Below, in pieces: positions 46,903 to 57,925 of a DNA stretch of 64,000 bases. The first letter of the stretch is position 1; each line of letters starts with the position of its first letter. The DNA lies in NCBI GenBank assembly GCA_017506865.1, contig JAFCMP010000079.1, forward strand, positions 930,001 to 994,000, given 5' to 3'. A model generated the notes under the pieces. It was not told where the DNA came from, searched no databases, and saw nothing but the letters and a program-made list of their open reading frames with translations. Position numbers and translations under genes: made by a program. This DNA is from Tribonema minus. Its lineage: Eukaryota > Sar > Xanthophyceae > Tribonematales > Tribonemataceae.

Positions 46903-49900
46903 CTACCGGAAGCCGCGCTCCTGCGCGCCGCCGAGCAGCGGCGTGGGCGAGCCCGGCCACGCCGCGGAGGTGGGTGTCGTCGGCGACGCAGGCATGGGCG
47001 ACGGCGGCGCCGATGGCACCTGCAGCACACACGGGGCAAGTCGCAGTGGCGTGTTGAGTTGGTTGAGCAGTGGCTGTTGAGTGCTTTGGGGGGGCAGCGT
47101 GGAGCGCGCGGCAGGGTTAGGGTTGGGATTAGGGTTGGGGTTAGGGTTGGCAGCAGTGCGCACGTCGCGCGCTGAGGTTGGACGTACGGGCCGGCGTACG
47201 ATGATGCTGCTGTGGATGCCGGCACCTGCTTGGGTCTGACAGAGCTCGGAGAGCCGCGCAGCACGCGGTCGAGGGCAAAGGGTGTGACCGCTTTGGGGTC
47301 GGTGGGCTGCGCTCTGAGGCGGCGGGCGCACGGTGCGCGCGACGAGCAGCACAGCACATCACGCTACTGCAGAGCGAGGAGTGACTGTAATAGGATAAAA
47401 TGCACCTCTGAAGCACACGGTTTTCACATGCGGTGCAGCACCGTGCACTGCGCCGCCTACCAAAAACACGGACCCTCCAGTGAGTGGTGTTAGAACCTGG
47501 CTCCCTGAGCTGCATCTGGCCCTGCGCGAGACTCTACTCAGATGAAAGCGCGCGCTCGCGAGTGTCAGGCTCCTGAGCTTCCTCTGACCCTGCACGATGT
47601 TCGTGTGAAAGCGCACACGCTCATGAGTACAGCAAACTAACTGCGTGAGGACGCTGACCTCCGTGTGCGCCTGCGACTCGCCCGGCAGGTGCCGCGACCG
47701 CGGTCCGCCGCCGCCGCCGCCGCGCCGCTCGTCGTGGTGGTGCCTGCGCCGCGGCTTGTGGTCGGAGTGGGGCTTCCGCGTGCGCGGGTGATCGCTGGCG
47801 AACTCGGGGCTCGAGCCGACGCCGCCGCCGCCGCGCGGCGTCGCTTCGCCGCCCCACGACTGCGGCCGCATCACCAGCACCACGTCGCCTGCGCGCCGCA
47901 GCGTGCAGAGCGGCAGGTCGATGAGGGTTAGGGCTTGGGGTTAAGGGGGCGCGTTGGGCGGGCGCTGTCGATGACGGCTTGTGCATTGCGCCGCGGGGCA
48001 GGGCCGCTGTGACGCTGAGAGCGCTCAAGCAGAAGCGTACCGCGTGCGAGTTTACGCTAGCCATATAGAAGCTGCCTACTGCACGTAGCCGGCGCGCTTC
48101 GAGGCCGCCATTCAGCGCAGCGCGCAAGCAGTCGTCGCAGGCCTGACGCAGTGAGTGAGGTTCATGCCATGCGCGGGTTTGCATCCACCCGGTAGTGGGC
48201 TCCAAGTGCTTTTGTGTGGTTGTGGCTGGAGGCTCTGGGACGGCATTGTGGCGACAGGCGTAGACTGTCTAACCTAGGAGTAAAATGCAACACAGCGGCA
48301 CTGCGCTGGGGCGCGGCGGTGGCGCTGCGCCGCTCGGCGTCTTTGCCGCGCTGTCCTCAACTTCAACCTCAACGCGTGACACTACATCACAGCAGCATCA
48401 CCACCCCTCACACGCAAGACACACTCCGCACCACGTGGAGCGCGAGCCTCACAGTAAATCCGCTTCAACACGCTCCAGCAACTCGCACGCGTCCGACTCT
48501 GCGCATGACCATCCAACTTCACTGCGTGTGCGCACCTGACTCGGCGAGAGACGCTGCGGCGGCGGCGGCGTCGCGCTTCGCCGCGGCGTCAGCGGCGCTG
48601 TGCCACGAGGCGGCGCCGCCGTCGCTGTTGCGCATGCCGGCGCCGTTCGGCGACTTGCCGCCGCCCTTCTTGTCCAAGACGAGCGTCGAGGGCTCGGGGC
48701 GCGCACGCATCGCCGGCGCGAGCCACGCGTAGAGCACAAAGGCGACGAGCATGAGGCACGCCACGAAGAGGATGGGGACAGCGATGTCGCGCAGGTTGCC
48801 CTGGCGCGGTGAGGGGGGGGGGGGGGGAGGGGGGGGCATGTCAGACGCTGCTGTAGAGGGTTGGACACGTGGCGGAGGGGGATACTGGGGCTACAATGCG
48901 CACTCAAGGGTGGGGGGGGGAGGGGTGCAGTGCGTGTCAGCAGCTTGTGAGGTGGTGCACACATGGCAAGGGTGTGGTGACGGTGTCCGTGCGCGTCGGT
49001 GCGCGCGCGCGCACGCGACGTGGCGCAGATTGCGCCCCCCGCTGCAGGGAGAGCAAGCAGCGCGTGGTGCCGACTTGCGCGTAGTGTTACATGTAATGGC
49101 AGATTACACGCGGACGCAGGCGCCCTCTGCGCGCGCGGCGCAACGACGACACGGCGGTGCGCGCCGTTGCTCACCTGAAACCCCTCGCACACGGCGCCGA
49201 GGTACACGCTCTGGTAGAAGTCGCCGATGAAGCCGCACATGGAGTACGCGTCGGCCTTCATGAACACGCCGTTGACCGCGACGATGCTGGCGGCGAGCTG
49301 CGCCATTTTGTCGACGGCTGCGTGAACGCTCGCGTCCATCACGACCACCTGATCCGCGACGGCGTTGTCGGCGGCGGCCATGGTGTCCATGGCGGTGTCC
49401 AGTGCGTCGAGGTCGGTGGTCATGGTGGCGAGGTTCGGGCGCAGCGCTGCGGCGTCGGCGCGGAACGCCGTGTTCGTGGCCGCGTAGGCATTGACGGTGA
49501 CGGTCATGGCGGCGAGGGTGGTGGCGTACGTGCTGCGCGGCGCGCGCGAGAAAGGGAGGATTAGGATGTGTGTGTGTGTATGTGCGTGCGTGCGTGCGTG
49601 CGCGCGCGCTCAGGCTATGTGAGTGCACTCGTATTTTGGCAATGCCCGTGACCGAAACTCCGCTGCGCGCTTTTGTAGAGCATCATGCACGTTCTCACGC
49701 ACTCAGAACGTCGTTCTGAGTGCGTGCGCGCACTTAGGGGTGATGGGCGAACCTACACGTGGAGCCACGTAGATTATCATTCCAGTAGGCACTCTTTCTG
49801 TAGTCGCCCAATCAGATCGCAGCAGGTCGCTGAGACGAGATGGTATGTGCACGCTGCGACACGGCGCCGGACTGCGCTCCACATAAGCACTTGCGCGCCT

Positions 49901-52900
49901 GGCCTACTGGTAGCACTCTTGGATGCGGACAGAAGTGCCATCAGTATTCTGCGCCCTCAAGCGCATACGCAGAAGGAACTGGGGTCGCGCATCTACGGCG
50001 AGCACAAGCAGCACTCCGTAGGGCACAGATCAGGGCTTCGATCAGGGCAGATTAGGTCAAGGTTTGCAAGAAGGGTTGGGGCTGGGGTGCGTGGCTGAGT
50101 TCGAGTTTCAAGTCAGGGTTTGGGCCCTAGCATCCGCACGGCATGCTTAATTTCACGCGCCACTCACCACAGCAGGTCATCGTCGCCAGCGTTCGCGTAC
50201 CACACGTAACCGCTCCCGTCGACCGCCTTGTCGTTGTTCGCGTCCTTGAACTTGGCGCCGCAGTAGTAGTTGGTGGCAGCGTCCGCATCAACGAGCGCCG
50301 CCACCTGCGCGAACGTCAGCGGCAGCGCCAGCGCGTGCCCCGCGTCCGTCGCCGGGTCGTAGCACTTCGTGGCATCCACGGGGTAGCTGGCGGCGGACGC
50401 GTCGCGCACCGACGCAAGCATGGCGCTCAAGTTGTTGAGCGCTGTCGTGTACAGCGGCAGCGTGTTGGTCACCGTCGCCCACCGGAAGTTCGCCGTCTGC
50501 AGGTACTCTGTCTCGAACAGCGCCGCCTGGGGGCGGCGGCGGCGGCGGCAGCAGCAGTGGCGGTGGCGCAGTGAGCAACTGGCAGCGCAGCGTGGACACA
50601 CGTGCATTTTGGGGTTAGGGTTAGGGTTAGGGTTAGTGTTGCGGCTCTGTACGCCACCTTCTGCGGTTGTGCAGGTCCTTGCCCCCAGCAGTGAGACGTG
50701 GCTTGAAGTGTTTTTCGGGTGCATTCCCCAAGTCAGGTAGCACTTCAGGTAATGAGGTGCTCATGCTGGGGGGGCGTGTTGTGCCGATGGTTCATGAGCC
50801 TGATAGGAGTTGGGTTCAAGACATGATGACACCACTGCACCATAGGACCGACTCGGGAGTTGAAACGTATGCGCCATGTGACGTGCGGGATACCCAAGTA
50901 CGCAACGGTTGTGTGCAGAGCATTAGGACATGTGCGCTCCGCCGCAAAGAGCAAGCAACACGCTGACCATTGCAGTCTTCCGCATACCAACCGGTTGTGC
51001 CGATTTGGTCAGGTGCAACAAACCAGGTCATCGGTGCCCACACCTGTGCGCTGCTGCTGCTGTGCGCCCAGACGCTGCCCACGCAGCTCATGTCGGTGCC
51101 TGTGCAACGCTCACGCCGCACAAAGACCAAGACGCGTATTTCATACAAATGCCGAGATGCGTTGCTCTACTGTAATGTTGTGCAGGTACCGAAATGCGTT
51201 GAATCGAGAACACCCGGGCGCACGCTGGACGCTTCCCCCCACAATGACCATATAAAAAGAAACAGTCGGCATGCATGACCCCAGTGGGCAAACCCCTGCA
51301 GCATGCCTGATGCCGTCCGATCGGCACACGCGGCAACAAAGCAGCCATGCAGCCCTTTCGCTTCAGGCGCGGTCGGTAACATTGTGGGCAGAGTGCGATT
51401 CACTCCCAGGCGCTGCTGCTGAGCCGCTGACACCCGCTCCACATGCACGCCGAAATTGCTGTGGCACAGCTCGCGCTGCCGCTCCCGCGCACGCTCAGAG
51501 AAGATGGCCTCAGAACTAGGGTTATAACTGTAGGGTTAGGTCGAGGGCCTCACCTGCTGGACATTGTCGCGATCAAACGGCTCGGGCGGCAGCTGCGCGA
51601 GCCGTGCGTCGAGCGCCGCCGTGGCAGTGGCCCCCACATACTGCGCCCTCGCCCCCGTGTACGCATAGGGGTCGAGCTGGTCAAGCTGCGTGGTGATGTC
51701 CGCCGTGCTCGTGATGATGCTCAGAATGGTGGGCGCCAGGCCGGTGACGGTGCCGCTGGCGTCGGTCAGCGGGCCTGTCGCGACGCGCACACAGGCGGCG
51801 GGGGAGGTGTGTGGGTGCGCAGCGGCGGCGGCGGCGCCGAGCACTGATTCTGAGTCTGGAGCGGCGGCGGCGGCGCGTCCGTCCCGCGTGCGGCTCACGA
51901 TCGCGCATGGCAAAGGTGTGTAGATAGGAGTGGCGTGGTGCCGTACACGCGTTTGAAACTAAACTACATACATCCAGGGGCGCTTGCTGTGGCGTGGCGC
52001 AGCGAGCGCTCAGTGTGCGTGCGATGGAAACACTCGTCGTGTGGCTGTCGACTTGAGAGCCGCGGCACCAGCAGCGCAGGCCCTCGAGTGCTAGTTGCGC
52101 CGGGCGGGGCCAGATAGCTCACACCAGACCCCGCACCAGCACCCGCTGCAGGGGCAGAAACTTCCGTGGAGGACACCTGCGGTGTGCATGCAGGGCAGGG
52201 TCCTGCTCCACATGGCACTGCACAAGCCTTCCCGCCTCCTTCATCACCGCTTGATCGCTCCAGGGCCTCGGTCACGACATCCCTGCATATCTTGTAGACT
52301 AGGCAACTCGGCCGATGCATTTTTTTAAAAAACAAATTTTCGGTGCACAGTCTCGCAAGAGGTTAGCCCAGAGTCGCGTCATGTCGCCGCAGGAGGCAGT
52401 GGACGCATGACAGCGCTCCGTCGCGACGCGCGCTCCGCAGAGCGCGCTAGCGCGGTACCGCACCGCCAGCGCCCAGAGGACCGCCGTACAGGGGGACCAG
52501 GCGTAGAGGGGGTGCCTTGTGCAAGCCCCTGGGAGAGCCGGCAGTGTGGCAGATCGCACCTCCTGCTGACAGGGCAGCCAAAGCGTGTCAGGCGCAGCTG
52601 CAGTAGAGGCGATAGCCGGCAGACACAGTTTGGTGCATGCGCGCGCACGCGCAGCGCTCGCCGCACCTGACATGTCAAACGCCTCGCCGATCCCAAAGAT
52701 GTCCACCAGGTTGTTGGTGGCGGTGGGGGCCTCGGGGTACACGCCGGTGCACTCGAGCGCGCCCACGATGCCGACGCCAAGCGGCGTGGATGTCACGCCG
52801 CGCACCGGCACCGTGACGTCCAGGTTGGTCACGATGATCTCCTTGTGCTGCGCGCCAACGCAATTAACAGGACAGCGAATGGAATGTCAGACTCGGCGCG

Positions 52901-55900
52901 CGTGCGTGGGCTCTTGCCCTACTGCGGCCGCGCGCGCCACAGCTGATGACAATCATATGTTGCCATCGTGGGCTCTTGCCCTGCTGCGGCCGCGCGCGCC
53001 ACAGCTAATGACAATCATATGTTGCCGCGTCGAGGCAAGGCATTGAGCATGAGGTAGGGCTAGGGCTACGCCACGAGGGCAGCGCCAAGCGGCGCAGATG
53101 TCACGCCGCGCACCGGCACCGTGGCGTCCAGGTTGGTCACGATGATGTCCTCGTGCTGCGCGCCGCCGGCCGCAGCAACTGAAACAAGAGCGAACGGGCG
53201 TCAGACTCGGCGCGCGCGCGTGAGCTCTCGACTGCTGCAGCCGCGCGCGCCACAGGATGTGATGATCGTATGTGCCGTGTCGAGGCATTGCGCATGATTT
53301 GAATTTAGGGTTACGGTGAGGGTTAGGGTTTGGGTTTGGGTTCGTGTTGGGCGTTACGCGCCCGCCGCCGCTTATCCACACGGGTGCCATGGAGGCTGCT
53401 TGGGCTGCAGATCGAGGCTGCGGAACCGTCAAGGGTGCGCTGGCGGCATCAGCAAGTGCTTGCTGTGCTGCAGTGCGGCCGTTTAGATGTGTGCGCGTGT
53501 GTAGGCTTACACGGCAGGGGTTCAACGATTGAAGAAGGGGGGGGCGCTCAGGGGGAGGGGGAGACCTGGCGCTGAGCACTGAGACCTTACTGCGGTAGGA
53601 CCGCCTACGGTGACCATCCCTGAATCTCATGATAATTGTGCTCTGGCTGGACTTGCCCGCAAGCAGCATTGCCGTGCGAGGATTGGGGCTTGCCTCTGTC
53701 CCAAGACGAGATGCACCCGGAGCGCGACCAAACGCGCACATGCGCCGAGCAGCAAACATGTAGTATACGCAGCGCACGCAGGGAGCGCCACATGGCCTAC
53801 ATCACGCGCGTGCCAGTACCACAGCGCCTTAGGTTGGCAGGCCAGGGCGAGAGTGGCCGGCCAAGGATTACTATTAGGGGTAACAGCCACACATGCACCC
53901 GCTGCGCCTTCTCCAATCTGCCTCCCCTCCCTCCCCCCATCAGATGAGGCCACCATTGATGCACCGAGCGCCAAAGCAAGCGACTCCCCTCTCCCCTCCG
54001 CCCCCCCCCCCCCCCCCCCCGCGGCCTCAGCTCACCACGAACCTGACCCTTGCGCTTACCCCCGGCACTCCCCCTCTCTCACCTGCTTGCACACGTCGCC
54101 GTTGAGCTTCATGAGCAGCAGCGCGAGGCCCGCGACGAGGCAGAACGCGCCCTGCGTCCAGTACCCGAACGCCATGCCCAGGTAGAAGGGCTTGGGCGTG
54201 CGGCACAGCCCCGCGCACGCCGCTGTTGCCAGCAGCACGAGCCCGGGTAGCAGCACGATGCCGGAAACGGCGAGAACGCCCGTGCTGAAGTGGCGCGATA
54301 CGGTGTCGTACGCGGTTTCGGCGGGACCGGTTTGGAAGGCGTACACGCGCGCGGACGCGTTGACGATGCGCGTGCTGAGCGCTGACGTCGCGGCAAGCGC
54401 CGCGCCGCGCAGGTCGGGGCCGCCGAGCTCGTTGTTCTGCATAGGAGAGAAGGGGGGGGGGGCGTTCAATGGCGCAACGGTGACTGGCGCGTCCGTGCAA
54501 ACATGGACTTTTGCCTTTGTTGTTGTGTTCTTGCTCCTGTGCAGCAGGCTGTTGAGATGATCACACGACGCGACCCCTCTGTCAAGCCTCCGAGCGACAG
54601 TCAGAGCCAGTGCGCTTGAGAGCGCTGAGGTGACGGACGGCGGCACAGGGTATAATGCCCTCACAGCCCATGCTGCTCCCTCCGTGCGAGGCCGTTTTCC
54701 GTCAGAACCAGGGCTAGCTAACCCAGGCCTAAACCTAACCCTAGCCCTGAGGCACTGCGCGCACCTCGCCACCACCAGCAGCAGCAGCGCGCGCACCTGC
54801 TTGTTGTCCAGCTGATACCAGGACCAGGGCTAAGTAACCCTAGCCTAAACCTAACCCTAACCCCAGCTTTGCGCCGCGGCACGCGCCCCCGCCGCCGCCG
54901 CGCCGTTGCCGCCAGCAGCAGCAGCGCTCGCACGCACCTTCACAAGTCCAGCTGGTACCAGAACCAGGGCTAAGTAGCCCTAGCCTGAACCTAACTCTGA
55001 CCATGAGCCACTGCACCGCGGCGCGCCCCCCCTGCCGTCGCTGCGCCCTCGCCAGCAGCAGCGCTCGTACGCACCTTCACATCGTCCAGCTGATACCAGA
55101 ACCAGGGCTAACTAACCCTAGCCTAAAGCTAACCCTGACCCTGAAGCACTGCGCCGCAGCCGCCGCCGCGCCGCCATTACCGTGTGCACCTTCACATCGT
55201 CCAGCTGGTACCAGACCTAGGGCTAAGTAACCCTAGCCCAAACCAAACGTTACCACCGGCATCGCGCCGCGGCGCTTCCCCCCCCCCCGCCGCCGCGCCG
55301 TCGCCAGCAGCAGCGCTCAACGCACCTTCACATCGTCGAGCTGGTACGACAGGCGCATGAGGTCCGACGTCGGCGATACCATGATGTCGTACGTCGTCTG
55401 ATTTGCGGCCTGCGTCGCCGCCGCCGTCGCGCCGATGGTGACGGCGTCCGCCGCGACGCGCAGCTCGTCGTCGGCGGTCACGTTGGGGACCGCAAAGGTG
55501 AAGTCGTAGCGCGCGTAGGTGGCGAAGAAATCGGTCCAGTTCCCCGCGTATGTGCCGATGTCGGGGATCAGCGTGGCCTCCGTCGCCTGCGCGCGCGCGT
55601 GCGGCGGCGGCAGCAGGGGGGTAATCGAGAGCGGCCCTTTGCGTTGGGGTGCGTCAGGGGTAGCGCGAACATGAGCTACAAGGGTTTTGCAGACAGCATG
55701 CCTGTGTCAGGGGTAGGGTGAGCACGAGGTGCTTTAATAAAGGTTTGCAGAGGACACGCCTGCGCATGTGCAACTGCGACGCTGCACTTCCGCCGCCACA
55801 TGAGGCAGACGCGAGCGCTCAAGTTGGCGAAGGATACATACCGGTTCCCGATAGCAAGCTGTATGTCCACATCTGGGCCTTTACCACGCCCTCAGCGACA

Positions 55901-57305
55901 ATCAATAGAATGTACGCCGCAGAGTGCGCCCTGCCGGCTCACCGATGCGCTCCGCAGCGCGCGAGCCGTAAACACACAGTATGCGCACGTGTGGCCATGC
56001 GCTGCGGCAGCCGCTTGCTACTCACGTCCCCCCCGCGCACGCACCTGCGTGTCGCTCATCACCCCCGTCTGCATCGCCATCGCGTCGAACGGCGCCTGCA
56101 CGCCGCTGAGCTGGTCTATCCACGCGACCGCGGCGGCGAACGTGCCCACCATGGTCGTCTGCACCGCGAGCACGTAGTCGCCCACGGAGCCGTCCGCGCA
56201 CTTCGCGTCGCTGCCCGTGGAGCACAGCGCGAGCTGGACGTCCGTGAGGAACGCGCTGGTGCCGTCGTACGCGTCGTCGACCGTGTTGAGCGTCTTGCGC
56301 GCCGCGGAGTACGACGCCGCGCCGCACGCGACGTAGGCGATGATGAGCGCGAGGGTGGCGCCCCAGAGGTAGCGCCTGCAACGCGCGGGGCGCGCGTAGC
56401 GTATGCGCGCGCGTGCTGCGGTGAGAGGCTGCTGCTCGTAATGCGGGCGTAGTGGCCTCGACTTGAGGTTACAATGTAAGTAAGTGGCGGTGGGATGGAT
56501 GCGGCGGCGTGAGAGAGCTGTGCACGCAACAGCTGTGGACCAACTGAGAGGAAGACGCACTTGCAGCAGCGTTGATGGGCTTGCGCTGGTGCGAGGCAAG
56601 GCGTTTTGAAATGTCACAGGGTGTTCAAGGAGCGGCCCTTGCCAGTGCGGTCATGGCACAAAAGCAGAGACCTTGGCAAGCACGCGTCTGACACAGTGCG
56701 CAGGCAGTCACGGTTTGTGTCGTGGGTGCTACATCATGCCATGCCGCCGTGCTGTCGCCGTAGAGGCAGCGCCGACTGCACGACAAGTATGTTAGTGTAC
56801 CAGCTATGAACATGAGTCTAATGCTGCCTCTGAAAAGATGTGGTTCGTGCGCAAGCAACATGTTCAGGTGCTTGCGTAGCTTCCGTGATGCGTGACGCTG
56901 CAGCCTGTATTTGACCCGGCCACTTCCACTGGCGCTGGCGCCAGCTACTCACTTGTGCTTCCTGGCCTGGTCACCGATGTTGTGGTAGGCGTAGTCAGCG
57001 TCGGGAAAGGCCTTGTCCCCCAGGAAACTGCCCTCAGCCACAGCTCGGTCCCTCCTCCCCATCCGGCAGCACCTCACGCAGCTGACCAGGCAGCAGATCG
57101 TCATGATAATGCCAAAGAGGATCGCCACTCCCACGCCCACTCCTGCCGTTGCCTTGACAATCTCGATGCCATAGGATTTGACTTCAGGATCCTGGAGCTT
57201 CAGGGTTTGCAGCTTGACATCGGCCGGGAAACCGGCCTCTACTGCCTGCAGCAGCAGCAGCGCGCACGCGGCGGTAGAGACAGCCATGCCGCTGAGTTGC
57301 CCCAT
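46903..57305 (-). CDS. Prominin-like pentaspan membrane glycoprotein
   Basis: Eleven exons in transcript order: 57305-56953, 56375-56045, 55586-55326, 54436-54083, 52847-52667, 51774-51554, 50526-50168, 49532-49175, 48800-48536, 47888-47659, 47019-46903 (TAG). All phases match; 3,030 nt, 1,009 residues. Signal peptide (residues 1-24, ACALLLLQAVEA). TM1 about 55-75 runs into a Cys-rich turn (CCLVSCVRCC), TM2 about 120-140, extracellular loop about 140-365 with NWT, NVT and NQT sequons, TM3 and TM4 in exon 4 (about residues 365-425), a second loop of about 370 residues, TM5 (PILFVACLMLVAFVLYAWL) at about 812, then a basic, His- and Gly-rich cytoplasmic tail. Signal peptide, Cys-rich TM1-TM2 turn and two large loops match prominin; the tweety family has a similar five-span plan. 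Role in membrane protrusions is inferred from the animal family. The last two exons are the least certain. Confidence 0.7.
47113..47150. repeat. Interstitial telomere-like tract
   Basis: Five imperfect TTAGGG/TTGGG units inside the last intron of the prominin-like gene. Similar tracts: 50611-50638 (four clean GGTTAG units), 53304-53345, 54838-54865 (as CCTAA), 47928-47940, 7318-7352 and 13500-13520. Confidence 0.85.
49696..49726. other. Perfect 14-bp inverted repeat with 3-nt loop
   Basis: CACGCACTCAGAAC and GTTCTGAGTGCGTG are exact reverse complements separated by GTC. It lies in the intron between prominin exons 7 and 8. Confidence 0.9.
52848..53166 (-). repeat. Copy of the 5' part of prominin exon 5 in the preceding intron
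   Basis: The true exon starts at 52847 reading HKEIIVTNLDVTVPVRGVTS. A copy at about 53146-53055 has its own CAG and reads HEDIIVTNLDATVPVRGVTS before a stop. Between them two units with CGGCCGCGCGCGCCACAGCT and ATGACAATCATATGTTGCC repeat in tandem. Confidence 0.9.
54785..55325 (-). repeat. Four downstream copies of prominin exon 3 end with donor
   Basis: The real donor is at 55325 after GACGATGTGAAG. Copies of the last 20-30 nt of the exon occur at about 55190-55214, 55070-55094, 54939-54962 and 54794-54819. On the + strand they read CACCTTCACATCGTCCAGCT and variants. The units, 120-145 nt, also contain CCAGGGCTAAGTAACCCTAG and CCTAAACCTAACCCT. Confidence 0.9.
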
Positions 57306-57925
57306 GATGGTACTACGTGGCCATGCGATTTCGAAGCTGTCCGCTGGGTGCTACTTAGACTGGAGTATATGCGTGCTTTAGGTGCTGTGCGCCTAACATA
57401 CACAATCACCGAGGGTTGATGGAGCCAAGCACCAGCAACACAAACGGATCCCCAGATGCAACGGTTTCATCACAGAAGTTCCCGAGAACGGTTTTCCCGG
57501 GAACAAATGATTTCTCTGCCGAACTCATGAACTCATGACAACAATCTAGGAGCATGCTGCCTGCGCAGCAAACGTGGCACCGCTCAAAAAAGGCACTCTG
57601 GGCCGGCAGCGAGGATGCTGACGCAGCATCAGTTATGGTTTATCAATCAATGTCATTCATTGTGCAGGTGATTGTGCAGGTGACAACAATGCTAGCGAGC
57701 GCGGCGCCCGCCACCACGCTCAGCAACCCATTCGTGAGTAGAGACTATGCAGACAGACACAACGCGACATAACGTGCAGGCAGCCGCTCGTGCAGAACAC
57801 CGCTGCAGAGCGCATGCCCCCCTCCCCCCCCCCCCCCCCCCCTGCTCTCAACCATACCGCTGCAGCCTGGCGCAGCCTAACAATGTGGGCGCTATTGGGG
57901 CGCCCCACCAAGCGAACCGCCGCCA
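57306..57925. other. Spacer between TrpEG 3' end and prominin-like start
   Basis: Both genes run on the minus strand. The spacer must carry the TrpEG transcript end and the prominin-like promoter. It contains the partly palindromic GTTCCCGAGAACGGTTTTCC with CGGGAAC at 57478-57504. Confidence 0.5.

Noticed and set aside
47113-47150. True chromosome end
   Set aside because: Tracts are short, imperfect, internal and flanked by exons of one gene on both sides.
54785-55325. CRISPR-like array
   Set aside because: The repeats are copies of an exon end and of telomere-like DNA, units differ in length, and the genome is eukaryotic.
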